From Paraburkholderia polaris (lineage in GTDB: Bacteria > Pseudomonadota > Gammaproteobacteria > Burkholderiales > Burkholderiaceae), in contig NZ_JABBGJ010000006.1 of NCBI RefSeq assembly GCF_012927345.1, forward strand, positions 1 to 64,000: a stretch of DNA of 64,000 nt, read 5' to 3'. This document shows, piece by piece, positions 17,567-26,640 of the stretch. Below the pieces are notes generated by a model. That model was not told where the DNA came from and did not search any database. It saw nothing but the letters and a program-made list of their open reading frames with translations. Positions within the stretch are counted from its first letter, which is position 1, and each line of letters opens with the position of its first letter. A program made the position numbers and the translations under genes.

Positions 17567-18964
17567 ATGCCGATTCATTCGCTCATCGAAGCCGACCGCA
17601 AGCATCTGATTCACCCGGTTATCAACTACCGCGCGCACGAAGCCCGCGGCGTCACCGTCCTCGAGTCCGCCAGCGGCGCGTTCCTGCGCGACGCGGCCGG
17701 CAACGAACTGCTCGACGCCTTCTCCGGCCTGTGGTGCGTCAATGTCGGCTACGGCCAGCAAAGCATTGTCGACGTCGCCACCGAGCAGATGAAAAAACTG
17801 CCCTACGCAACCGGCTATTTCCATTTCGGCTCGGCCCCGGCGATCGAATTGGCGCAAAAGCTGGTGGAGGTGTCGCCCGCTTCGTTGCAACACGTGTATT
17901 TCACGCTCGGCGGCTCCGATGCAGTCGATTCGGCCATCCGTTTCATCACGCACTACTTCAACGCAACCGGGCGGCCGTCGAAGAAACACATCATCGCGCT
18001 GCAACGCGGCTACCACGGCTCGTCAACGGTGGGCGCGGGGCTGACCGCATTGCCCGCATTCCACCGCAATTTCGATCTGCCGCTGCCAAACCAGCATCAT
18101 CTGCCGTCGCCGTACGCGTACCGCAACGATTTCGCCGACGACGCCGCGTTGATCGCCGCCTCGGTAGCCGCGCTCGAAGCGAAGGTGGCCGAACTCGGCG
18201 CGGACAATGTCGCGGCCTTCTTCTGCGAACCGATTCAGGGTTCGGGCGGCGTGATCGTACCGCCGGTCGGCTGGTTGAAAGCGATGCGTGAGAGTTGCCG
18301 TAAGCTCGGCATCCTGTTCGTCGCCGACGAAGTCATCACCGGTTTCGGCCGGACAGGTCCACTGTTCGCGTGCCAGGGCGAAAACGTCGAACCGGATTTG
18401 ATGACAGTGGCGAAGGGTTTGACCGCCGGCTATGCACCGATGGGCGCCGTGCTGATGTCTGACGAAATCTATCAGGGCATTGCGGATGGCGACGCCGAAG
18501 CGATCGTCGGCCACGGCCATACGTATTCGGCGCACCCCGTCAGCGCGGCGATCGGTCTCGAAGTACTGCGCCTGTATCACGAAGGCGGCCTGCTCGCGAA
18601 CGGCGTGGCACGTGCCCCGCGTTTCGCCCGCGGCCTCGACGCGCTGCTCACGCATCCGCTCGTGGGCGACTCGCGCCATCGTGGCCTGCTCGGCGCACTC
18701 GAACTTGTCTCGGACAAAGACAGCAAGGCAGGTTTCGATCCGGCGCTGAAACTGTCCGAACGGATCGCCGCAGCGGCGTATCAAAACCGCCTGATATTCC
18801 GCGCGTTCGGCGACAATATCCTCGGCTTTGCGCCGGCGCTGTCGTACACGGAGTCGGAGTTCGATCTGATGTTCGAGCGCCTCGAAAAAACCCTCGACGA
18901 CGTTCTCGGAGAACCCGATGTCCGGGCCGCGCTAAAGGTCAAAAATCATGCCACTGCATGCTAG
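17567..18964 (+). CDS. Class III (omega) aminotransferase, SpuC/BAPAT type
   Basis: A 465-residue PLP enzyme with the cofactor aspartate in FVADEVITGFGRTG (D254) and Schiff-base lysine in VAKGLTAGYAPMG (K283). The N-terminal LWCVNVGYGQ motif resembles amine:pyruvate and putrescine aminotransferases. It transfers an amino group from an omega-amino compound to pyruvate or a similar acceptor. An Lrp regulator follows at 54 bp and probably controls it. Confidence 0.9.
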   Translation: MPIHSLIEADRKHLIHPVINYRAHEARGVTVLESASGAFLRDAAGNELLDAFSGLWCVNVGYGQQSIVDVATEQMKKLPYATGYFHFGSAPAIELAQKLVEVSPASLQHVYFTLGGSDAVDSAIRFITHYFNATGRPSKKHIIALQRGYHGSSTVGAGLTALPAFHRNFDLPLPNQHHLPSPYAYRNDFADDAALIAASVAALEAKVAELGADNVAAFFCEPIQGSGGVIVPPVGWLKAMRESCRKLGILFVADEVITGFGRTGPLFACQGENVEPDLMTVAKGLTAGYAPMGAVLMSDEIYQGIADGDAEAIVGHGHTYSAHPVSAAIGLEVLRLYHEGGLLANGVARAPRFARGLDALLTHPLVGDSRHRGLLGALELVSDKDSKAGFDPALKLSERIAAAAYQNRLIFRAFGDNILGFAPALSYTESEFDLMFERLEKTLDDVLGEPDVRAALKVKNHATAC

Positions 18965-19017
18965 AGTAGAGGGCACCTTCAGCCCCTTTCACCCATCGCC
19001 GGAGTGATAACGTTACG

Positions 19018-19515
19018 ATGAGCAGCGACTGCAAGCTAGACCGGATTGACCTGCGCATACTTTCACAGTTGCAGAAGAAAGGCCGCATAACCAACGTCGA
19101 GCTTGCCGACGCGGTCGGCCTTTCGCCCAGTCCTTGCCTGATCCGGGTCAAGCGTCTGGAGAAAGCCGGCTACATCATCGGCTACGGTGCGCAGATCCAG
19201 CTCGAAAAGCTCGGCGACGTGCAGATCGTGTTTACCGAAGTCACGCTCGCCGATCATCGGCGGGAAGACTTCATCAAGTTCGTGAATGCGATCAAAGACG
19301 TCGACGAGATCGTCGAGTGCCATCTGGCAAGCGGCGGCTATGACTATTTGCTGAAGTTCGTCACACGTAGCGTGAGCCACTATCAGAGCATCGTAGAAGG
19401 CCTGCTGGAGCGCGACATCGGCATCGAGAAGTACTTCAGCTACGTGATCATCAAATCGCCGTTCGTGAAGAGCCACTATCCGCTCGAAACGTTGTTCTCG
19501 CAGAACCACCACTAG
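19018..19515 (+). CDS. Lrp/AsnC-family transcriptional regulator
   Basis: The 165-residue protein has an N-terminal HTH ([20 protein letters not shown]) and a RAM ligand-binding domain (about 70-155). Its position right after the aminotransferase suggests an amino acid-responsive local regulator. Its stop overlaps the end of the opposite-strand ORF carrying the decayed lptD. Confidence 0.93.
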   Translation: MSSDCKLDRIDLRILSQLQKKGRITNVELADAVGLSPSPCLIRVKRLEKAGYIIGYGAQIQLEKLGDVQIVFTEVTLADHRREDFIKFVNAIKDVDEIVECHLASGGYDYLLKFVTRSVSHYQSIVEGLLERDIGIEKYFSYVIIKSPFVKSHYPLETLFSQNHH

Positions 19516-19627
19516 TGCAACCGCGCAGCAGAGCCGCCCAGCCAACGCCGGTTACGGATAATCGCTAAATCGCGATGTCGGTTCGCTTTCCGTGGTCGCC
19601 GGGGTATAACCCGGCACACTCGCGCCG

Positions 19628-20694
19628 AAAAACCCAGACCCAGCTTATACGATGCGCCGGCAATCACACCCGTGCGCGCAACGGTGCCAATGGGATCGCC
19701 GACGTTGAGGGTCACCTGTGGCGTGCGAAAGTCGTACTGCTCCGCAAAGACGAAACGGGCCCGTTCATCACCGCTCGAAGGATCGATGAAGCGCGTTGTC
19801 AGAGCCGCCGTGAGACGTCTAGCATCGGACACCCGGTCATTACCGACGAAGCTGTTGGGCATAAACAGTTCCGCCAGCCCGAAATCGGCCGTCGCCGTAT
19901 CGAACAACGGCGCGAACGACTGGTTGCGGTAAGGCGTGTACACATAGAACAGCCGCGGTTCGAGCGTCTGGATGTACGACTGCCCGAAGAGCCGCACGCT
20001 TCGTTCGAAGCGCATTCTCGAATCGAGGCTGAAGGTCGGCACGTTGACGTCGAAGGTCTTCGGCTGGCCGGCGGGCGCATCCGCTCCGATCGTCGTCAGG
20101 TCATACGCCGCGAAATGCCATGCGAGCTTCGGTGTGATGAACCAGCCGGGATGCTCGATCGGATAGCTGACGTAAGGATTGAAAACGAAGCGGCTGCCTT
20201 GCGTCGCATCCGCGGACGAGATCGTAAAGCGCGTCGCATCCGCTTCGGCGCCGAAGTCGAAGCCCCCCACGTTATAGCGCGCGTAATGGACATTGACCTG
20301 CGGTTCACGGTTATAGGTCGAGTCACTGGTAAAAGCTTGCCAACGCTGCTCGCGAGCCAGCACACTCCACGCGCCGTTTGAGTAAGTCAGACCCGCTTCC
20401 TGCTGATACAGGGTGGTAGAACCCGTCGGAAACGCGACACCCGACGCAAGATCGGTGACCACCGTCGAATCTGACACCCGGTTGTAGTCGACGTACGCGC
20501 CGAAGCCCGAGCCGAGCTTCCAGTTCTGATTCAGCGCAATCGAGTAACGGTCGGTTTTGGTTGAGCGGTTCCGGAATCGCAGACGCGCCGACTAATTGTG
20601 CGTATCCGGCAAGCGGCACGCACCCAGCCGTACCCAGCATCAACGAAACGAGAGGCCTTAAGCGTAGGCGTCGAAATACACCGCGTAGTATCAA
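19628..20694 (-). pseudogene. lptD: Decayed lptD (LPS-assembly outer-membrane protein) remnant
   Basis: A 20694 start encodes an LptD-like signal region (MILRGVFRRL...[12 protein letters not shown]). About 45 codons in, the reading frame shifts to an LptD beta-barrel segment ([56 protein letters not shown]). The N-terminal OstA-like region is missing. Homology stops after [10 protein letters not shown], so the C-terminal barrel strands are also lost. LptD is essential, so a functional copy must exist elsewhere. This is a duplicate remnant with an internal deletion, frameshift and 3' truncation. Confidence 0.8.
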
Positions 20695-20786
20695 AGCAGA
20701 TAAGGATCGGAAAGGATGACGGACACATCAAGGCGAACAGAAGCCCTGACTTGCGTCAGGATGAACAGCGGCGAGTGCGTGGGGCG

Positions 20787-20968
20787 CTATTGAAGCGTGA
20801 CGTCACTAGAGCGCGGGTCCGCCCCACCTGCCGCGCTCGCTGCGTCGCCCAGCGCCTGCAGCAGATACGGAATCTGGTCTGCAGGCACTGTATCAGCAGA
20901 TATTGACCATCCGCCGTCAGCCGCATATCGGTGATCGAATTCAGCATGAAGGTCGACGGATCAGACAC
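20787..20968 (-). pseudogene. Small gene with apparent frameshift
   Basis: A strong AGGAGG lies 8 bp before a GTG encoding MSDPSTFMLNSITDMRLTAD and then GQYLLI. After that the frame becomes Arg/Cys-rich noise, while the next frame gives a sensible ending (VPADQIPYLLQALGDAAS ... SSDVTLQ, stop at 20787). Joining the halves gives about a 60-residue protein. The start overlaps the stop of the preceding small gene by 8 bp, so this was a two-gene operon. Function not recognised. A sequencing error would look the same. Confidence 0.55.
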
Positions 20969-21155
20969 GGCGTGTGTCCTCCTGAGTACCCGCTGCATGG
21001 TCCACCACGGCCCGGCCCCGCGCTGCGTTCACCGTGCTGCCGGACACGTCGCACAGCGTGCGAATCGACGCCATCGCCAGACGTGCTGAAAAGATCGGCG
21101 ATGAGCTGACGCGCAAGACAGCCGCAAGAATCGCCGGTGAAAGAAATTCGATCAT
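20961..21155 (-). CDS. Small hypothetical protein (64 aa)
   Basis: ATG at 21155 with GGAG 8 bp upstream; the protein starts MIEFLSPAILAAVLRVSSSP. It has no clear membrane segment or known motif. It overlaps the start of the next small (frameshifted) gene, supporting real translation coupling. Function unknown. Confidence 0.5.
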   Translation of the reverse strand: MIEFLSPAILAAVLRVSSSPIFSARLAMASIRTLCDVSGSTVNAARGRAVVDHAAGTQEDTRRV

Positions 21156-21393
21156 GATCAATTCTCCAAATGGTGCTACGCAGGTAGCGGAAGCCGACCA
21201 TTTGACGATAGCAGCGCAAGCACGGCTTCAGGTTACGCGCGCCCTACGCATCCTTCGGATCTGTAACGCATTATTTCGACGCCCGCACTGCAATCCGCGC
21301 CGGCCTGACCCTCCTGCTCCGATTTCACAAAGTCTCCTCAATTTCGCCATCGTTGCTGCGACATTGATACCTATCATTCGATCATCATCAGGG

Positions 21394-21414
21394 CGACCGT
21401 GTACGGTCGGTTTT
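21394..21414 (+). terminator. Palindrome followed by T-run
   Basis: CGACCGT-GT-ACGGTCG is a perfect palindrome followed by GTTTT. It lies in the otherwise empty 356-bp gap between the small gene (start 21155) and the response regulator (21512). It could be a terminator of an eroded rightward transcript or an operator; no gene is seen in the gap. Confidence 0.4.
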
Positions 21415-21511
21415 CTCTGAGTTCGATATGTCGTTCCAACGAGCGAATTGCTGAACGTAAACATCGCACAGACTGCAACCGTGGATTCCGGTTGGGAGGT
21501 AACGCAGATTT

Positions 21512-22291
21512 ATGACTATCAGCCTTCTTGTAGTCGAACCGGATCAATCAGTCCGGGATCAGTTGCGCTTTCATCTTCATAAGAACCAGATCGCGCTCTC
21601 AGTCCTGTATAGCGCGGCTCAGCTTGTCAGCCGGGTGGAACTGGAATGTCCGTCAGCGATTCTATTGCGCGCGGAGTCGCCAATGATCGAGGCGCGAGAG
21701 GCGCTCCGGCAACTGCGGTTAGCGGGCTACGACATGCCCATTCTCGTACTGAGCACCTCCGGCGAGATCGTCGACAAAATCGTCGCTTTCGAATTGGGTG
21801 CGGACGACTATATCGTCGACCCAGTCGATCCGCACGAATTGACCGCCAGGATCAAGCGCGCCGTGCAACGCTGCAACCGCTCGCTGTGCGACGCGCCGGA
21901 AATTCGTGAGAAGGTTTCGTTCGGCAGTTACCAGATAGACTTCGCCACGCGGCGTCTGGTGAAGAATGGCAGCGAAATCTCGCTGCGATCCGGCGAGTTC
22001 GCCTTACTCAAACTGTTTGCCAGCAACCCGATGCGAATCCTGACGCGCTCGATGGTCAACAGCCAGCTAGGAAAGGCGGAGAGCCAAAGAGCCAGTCTGG
22101 ATGTTGCGGTCTGGCGCTTACGCAGCGTGATAGAGGCCGATCCGTCCGCCCCTAAGTTCATTCAGACCTTGCGCGGACGAGGCTATATGTTCGTACCATC
22201 GCCAGAGTCGCCACCCTCGCATGGGACCCGCGAAAGTGCGGGTTTTATCGGGCGCAGGGAGTTTGGCGAACGAGGCGCCGGGGCCGTATGA
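21512..22291 (+). CDS. OmpR-type atypical response regulator lacking the phosphoacceptor site
   Basis: The 259-residue protein has an N-terminal receiver-like domain and a C-terminal winged helix (VKNGSEISLRSGEFALLKLF, LRGRGYMFVPS). The receiver is degenerate. The phosphorylated Asp is replaced by Arg (ILLRAESP, R53), the acidic pocket reads VVEPD, and the conserved Lys is Asp (YIVDPVDP, D103). It should not work by classical phosphorylation. GGGAGG lies upstream of the ATG. No cognate kinase is adjacent; the histidine kinase at 23 kb has its own regulator. A disordered C-terminal tail follows the DNA-binding domain. Confidence 0.88.
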   Translation: MTISLLVVEPDQSVRDQLRFHLHKNQIALSVLYSAAQLVSRVELECPSAILLRAESPMIEAREALRQLRLAGYDMPILVLSTSGEIVDKIVAFELGADDYIVDPVDPHELTARIKRAVQRCNRSLCDAPEIREKVSFGSYQIDFATRRLVKNGSEISLRSGEFALLKLFASNPMRILTRSMVNSQLGKAESQRASLDVAVWRLRSVIEADPSAPKFIQTLRGRGYMFVPSPESPPSHGTRESAGFIGRREFGERGAGAV

Positions 22292-22509
22292 GGCGGGCGG
22301 AAGCATTGATGCTCTCCAGGCGCAAACCATGGCGGATCGAAGGGCAGCAGATCGATGCCGCGGCCAGGACGAGTATGAGGATGCGCATGAAGGAAATACT
22401 CAAGTTGATCCTGCGAATCATACAGCCATAGGATACCGAAGTTTTTTGGCCAAATTACAGTCCCTGTCTGCTGGACTGACGTACTCGCGGTAACGAGGTT
22501 CAGCAACGC

Positions 22510-22743
22510 TCAGCCGCGCCGCAAACGCACGCGGCTCGCTGGCGTCGTGGGGTCGTCCGTCAGGGTGTGACGCCGACCGTTACGATGCATACGCACGCGC
22601 TCCCTGATCTCGGCCACGGTCGCGGCGCCTCGCACGGCAATGCAAGAGTACTCACCGTTGCGGTTGATCCACTCGACGATCCGGCAGCACTCGCCCCACG
22701 GTTGCATGAGCGGCGCGGAAACGCGACAGCCGCGTATCTTCAT
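22510..22743 (-). CDS. Hypothetical small protein (77 aa)
   Basis: Starts MKIRGCRVSAPLMQPWGECC. It has a plausible folded core (RIVEWINRNGEYSCIAVRGA, ATVAEIRERVRMH) and a basic tail. Composition is less noise-like than other shadow ORFs here and it sits alone in non-coding DNA. There is no strong Shine-Dalgarno site. Function unknown. Confidence 0.4.
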   Translation of the reverse strand: MKIRGCRVSAPLMQPWGECCRIVEWINRNGEYSCIAVRGAATVAEIRERVRMHRNGRRHTLTDDPTTPASRVRLRRG

Positions 22744-23047
22744 AGCGTCTGTAACCCGTGGTGCGCTAACACCGTTTTTAGCCTCGCCGCGTGCGCTGCC
22801 AGTAGAGACTGTCTTCCGGCCGGGCCGGAAACCGCGCGATTCGGCGCGGCTCACAGGTGAGGAGACTTGCATGAGATTGCTCCACTAACGGAACTGACCA
22901 TCGGACATGGCCTCTATGCAAGGCCACCGGAAAAGTGCCATACCATCATATCCAGACAACACGCAGACACAACGAAGAAAGGATGGAGAAGTTGTGGAGA
23001 TTCGCCGGTAACTGTGGATCGCCGTAGCATTCATCTAGAATCCAGCC
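22744..23047. other. Gene-free stretch with a palindrome
   Basis: No convincing gene. It holds a perfect inverted repeat TTCCGGCC-G-GGCCGGAA at 22814-22830. It also has an AGGAG followed by a six-codon mini-ORF at 22871, and the upstream region of the histidine kinase. The palindrome may be an operator or terminator for the small gene. Confidence 0.4.
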
Positions 23048-24796
23048 ATGCAAAGTGAAACTATCCGAATTCGTCCAAGCCACCCTTTCGGGAACCTTCG
23101 GACCCTTCTCTCGCGCGTGCGGCAGCAACAGCGGATGAGGATGCGCTTTGGCATTACCTGGAAAATGTTCCTCGCGGTATTAGTCGCATGCCTGACGATT
23201 TCCTTAACGATGGGCTACGCCTTGCGCGTGAGCTTCGAAAACGGTTTCCTGCACTATGTTCGGGAGCGCAACGCCGGGCGCATCAAAGCCGTCATGGCGA
23301 AGGTTACGAGTGAATACGCCGCTCACGGCAACTGGAATTTCCTGCGGGAGCATCCCGACGCATGGCTCGCGCTGCTGGACGGCGCCGCACACGACGCCCT
23401 GCGCGAAGAACTCGCCACCGCGCAGTTGGGCAAGCTGCCGGGCTGGCGAAGCTTTCCCGGAAGCGGCAGCGTTCAGCAACTGCTCGGGCCGCTCTCGGGC
23501 CCGTCTGAAGGACCGCACTGGGGCATGCGCCTTCCGCCCGCGCCACCGTCCAGTCCGGACATCGCGATGGAGCGTGACCGTGTGTCGGCAAGCGGTGTCG
23601 TGAGCGGCGACAGTCGCTATGACCGACCGCCCCCTTCAGCCCCTTTGGCGCCTTCTCCCTCCTCGCCGCCGTCGCATGACGGCGTGGCGCGTGACACGCC
23701 GCCCGAGGGACCGCCCGTGACACTCTACGACGCGAGCCACGAACTCGTGGCAAGCATCGGCCGGCCTCCGCCCCCCGGCAGCACGATGAGACCGGTTGTC
23801 TATAACGGCAAGGTCGTGGGCTGGCTCTCCGTGAACGGACCCGATACCCTTTCGGATGCTGCGGACATTGCATTCCAGGCGCAGCAGAAACGCGCGACCT
23901 GGGAGATCGCGGGCGTTGCTGTCGTGCTCGCCGCGCTAGTCGCGCTGATACTTGCGCGCATCGTTCTCGCGCCGGTCAAGCGTTTGATGAACGCGACCCA
24001 CCGCCTTGCCGGCGGAGACTACACGACACGGGTGCCAGCCGGCAGACGCGATGAGCTTGGACGGCTTGCGGGAGACTTCAACGTATTGGCCGACTCGCTG
24101 CATAAAGCCGAGCGCTCCCGGCGCGATTTCATTGCGGATATTTCACACGAGTTGCGCACGCCGCTCGCTGTGCTGCGCGGCGAGCTGGAAGCCATAGAAG
24201 ACGGTGTGCATGTGTTCAACCGCGATTCGCTCACCTCGCTGCAAACCGAAGTGAACATGCTCAACAAGCTCATCGAGGATCTATACGAGCTTTCTCTGAG
24301 CGATGTCGGCGCACTCAGCTATCGCAAGACGCCGACGCATGTCGGGCAACTGGCGCGGGCTTCGATCGAGGCCATGCGGGAGTCGTTCAAGACGAAACGA
24401 ATCGAACTCGATCTGGTCTGCATGCCGGAAGTTGCCAACACAACTTTCGCGGTCGACCCCGCGCGTTTCGTACAACTGCTGAAAAACCTGCTGCAAAATT
24501 CATTGCGTTATACCGATCCGGACGGCCACGTGCACGTGGCGCTTTCGCAGAGCGCCAGCGGTTGGCAACTCGACGTGCAGGACTCCCTGCCCGGTGTGCC
24601 CGAGGCTGCACTCGAACACCTGTTCGACCGCTTCTATCGCGTGGACGAATCACGCAGCCGTCAGAACGGTGGCGCGGGCCTCGGCCTCTCGCTGTGCCAC
24701 GCGATTGTGACGGCGCATGGCGGTACGATCGACGCCAAGGCCTCGCCACTCGGCGGCGTCTGGATCACTGCCCGTTTTCCGCCGGAAGGAGACTGA
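23048..24796 (+). CDS. Sensor histidine kinase, BaeS-like, with proline-rich periplasmic insert
   Basis: 582 residues: transmembrane helix about 38-58, periplasmic sensor about 60-285, second helix about 286-307, HAMP, then the HisKA site ADISHELRTPLAVLRGELE with H367. The N box is LKNLLQNSLRYT and the G box is GAGLGLSLCHAIV. The sensor domain contains a Pro/Ser-rich stretch (about 160-245, with PPSAPLAPSPSSPPSHDG). The start may be the Met at 23135, since the first 29 residues are not needed for the first helix. It is followed 5 bp later by its response regulator. Confidence 0.92.
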   Translation: MQSETIRIRPSHPFGNLRTLLSRVRQQQRMRMRFGITWKMFLAVLVACLTISLTMGYALRVSFENGFLHYVRERNAGRIKAVMAKVTSEYAAHGNWNFLREHPDAWLALLDGAAHDALREELATAQLGKLPGWRSFPGSGSVQQLLGPLSGPSEGPHWGMRLPPAPPSSPDIAMERDRVSASGVVSGDSRYDRPPPSAPLAPSPSSPPSHDGVARDTPPEGPPVTLYDASHELVASIGRPPPPGSTMRPVVYNGKVVGWLSVNGPDTLSDAADIAFQAQQKRATWEIAGVAVVLAALVALILARIVLAPVKRLMNATHRLAGGDYTTRVPAGRRDELGRLAGDFNVLADSLHKAERSRRDFIADISHELRTPLAVLRGELEAIEDGVHVFNRDSLTSLQTEVNMLNKLIEDLYELSLSDVGALSYRKTPTHVGQLARASIEAMRESFKTKRIELDLVCMPEVANTTFAVDPARFVQLLKNLLQNSLRYTDPDGHVHVALSQSASGWQLDVQDSLPGVPEAALEHLFDRFYRVDESRSRQNGGAGLGLSLCHAIVTAHGGTIDAKASPLGGVWITARFPPEGD

Positions 24797-24800
24797 CCTC

Positions 24801-25517
24801 ATGACCGAAGGGCGTCCTTCGCACATCCTGATCGTCGAGGATGAACCCAAGCTCGCCGCCGTGCTCGAAGCGTATTTGCACCTCGAGGGTTTCGCCACCA
24901 CGATCCTCGACGACGGCCATCACGTGATGCCATTCATTCGCTCAACACCGCCGGCGCTGATGCTGCTGGACCTCATGCTGCCCGGACGCAGCGGCATGGA
25001 TATTTGCCGCGAGCTACGGCAGTTTTCGGCATTGCCCGTCATTATTCTGACCGCGCGCATCGACGAAATCGACCGTCTGCTGGGTCTCGAAATCGGTGCC
25101 GACGATTACGTCTGCAAACCGTTCAGCCCACGCGAAGTGGTGGCGCGCGTCAAGGCGATCCTGCGCCGTGCAACGCCTGCCGTCACGGCTGCGGCTGTGG
25201 CTGTGGCCGCGGACGGTTTGCCACAAGCGCCACATGGTCTCGAAGTCGACGAGCAGTTTCATCTTGCTTTACTCGACGGCAAGGAACTCAAGCTCACGCC
25301 GCTCGAGTTGCGGCTCCTTGCGCTACTGATGAAATCGCCGGGACGCATTTTTTCCCGCGACTACCTGCTGAGTCATCTCTACGCGGATCACCGGGTGGTC
25401 ACGGACCGCACCATCGACAGCCATATCAAGAACCTGCGCCGCAAGCTACAGGGCGCACGGCCGGACAGCGAGCCTATCGCGTCCGTGTATGGCGTGGGCT
25501 ATCGTCTGGAACTCTGA
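24801..25517 (+). CDS. OmpR/BaeR-like response regulator
   Basis: The 238-residue regulator starts MTEGRPSHILIVEDEPKLAA. It has an intact receiver: acid pair ED (13-14), phosphoacceptor D57 in LMLLDLMLPGRSG, and Lys in YVCKPFSP. A winged helix ends in ASVYGVGYRLEL. GGAAGGAG precedes the ATG. It is the cognate partner of the upstream kinase. In BaeSR systems the output is envelope stress and efflux genes; no such target is adjacent here. Confidence 0.94.
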   Translation: MTEGRPSHILIVEDEPKLAAVLEAYLHLEGFATTILDDGHHVMPFIRSTPPALMLLDLMLPGRSGMDICRELRQFSALPVIILTARIDEIDRLLGLEIGADDYVCKPFSPREVVARVKAILRRATPAVTAAAVAVAADGLPQAPHGLEVDEQFHLALLDGKELKLTPLELRLLALLMKSPGRIFSRDYLLSHLYADHRVVTDRTIDSHIKNLRRKLQGARPDSEPIASVYGVGYRLEL

Positions 25518-25574
25518 TCGATATGATCGGATGCCTTAACGCCCTCTTCACGGGGGCGCTAGCCATTTTCGAAC

Positions 25575-26516
25575 TCAGGTCGCATGCCCCGCCGCCGGTA
25601 TGTCAGGCGGCGGACTCCATTGCGCGAATTCCTCGGCCAGAAAGTCGACGCACACCCGCACCTTCGCCGACTGCGCCAGCCGTGCCGGGTACACCGCCCA
25701 CAGGTTCGCCGGTTGCGTGACGTCCGGCAGAACCTGCTGCAACTGGCCGCTGTCGAGCAGCGGCCGCACGTCCCACATCGAACGCAGCACGATCCCGCGC
25801 CCGGCCAACGCCCATTGCACCGCCACTTCGCCGTGATTGGTCGACAACGGTCCCGTGACCTTGATCGACGCCGCTTCGCCGCGCACCGTCAAACGCCACA
25901 GACCGAATGGATGGTCGCGCTCCTTGATCGCGAGACACGCGTGCGACGACAGATCGGCGAGTTGCCGCGGCGTGCCATGCCGCGCGAGATAGCCGGGCGA
26001 CGCGCACAGCACCCGATGATTCGACGCGAGCCGTTTGGCAATCAGATGAGGAGCGATCTCGTCGCCGATACGGATATCGAGGTCGAAGCCTTCGCCGCCC
26101 ACGTCGACGAGACGGTCGAACAGATCGAGCCGCACGCTCAGTTGCGGATACCGCTCGGAGAACCGGGCCAGCGCGGGCGCAACGAAACGGCGGCCAAAAC
26201 CGAAGCTGCTGGAGATGCGCAGCTTGCCGCCGGGAATGCGGCGCGTGGTAGAGACGTCTTCCACCAGTTGGTCGACGTCGTCGAGAATCTTTTCGGCCCA
26301 CGTGTAGACGCGTTCGCCGGCCTCGGTAATCGCGACGCGCCGCGTGGACCGGTGCAATAACCGCGTACCGAGCGTAGTCTCGAGCACATTGATGCGTTTG
26401 CTGACGTACGCTGCGGAGACCGACAGGGCTTCCGCCGCCGCGCTAAAGCTCGATTTGCGCGCCACTTCACAAAACACGCGCAAATCGCCGAGATCGGGTG
26501 ACGGGACGGCGTTCAT
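25575..26516 (-). CDS. LysR-family regulator, DmlR-like
   Basis: 313 residues starting MNAVPSPDLGDLRVFCEVAR, with the LysR HTH (SSFSAAAEALSVSAAYVSKR) and a substrate-binding domain. It is divergent from the tartrate/malate dehydrogenase-type gene (125 bp apart), which is the DmlR/dmlA arrangement. It probably activates that gene and those behind it. The ATG at 26516 was chosen over a GTG 30 bp upstream. Confidence 0.88.
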   Translation of the reverse strand: MNAVPSPDLGDLRVFCEVARKSSFSAAAEALSVSAAYVSKRINVLETTLGTRLLHRSTRRVAITEAGERVYTWAEKILDDVDQLVEDVSTTRRIPGGKLRISSSFGFGRRFVAPALARFSERYPQLSVRLDLFDRLVDVGGEGFDLDIRIGDEIAPHLIAKRLASNHRVLCASPGYLARHGTPRQLADLSSHACLAIKERDHPFGLWRLTVRGEAASIKVTGPLSTNHGEVAVQWALAGRGIVLRSMWDVRPLLDSGQLQQVLPDVTQPANLWAVYPARLAQSAKVRVCVDFLAEEFAQWSPPPDIPAAGHAT

Positions 26517-26640
26517 AGGTCGCTCGTTTGTACACGATTCGTGCACAGTGGCTTAACTAAAGCAGCTATTTTAAGCTCAAACAGCAGGAATAAAATAACC
26601 GCTGTCGAAACATCGAAAGTCCCCATGGAGGAGCATGAAC

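Noticed and set aside
22871..22888. Six-codon mini-ORF after AGGAG as an attenuator leader peptide
   Set aside because: Too short, no regulatory codon run, and no terminator/antiterminator pair before the next gene.
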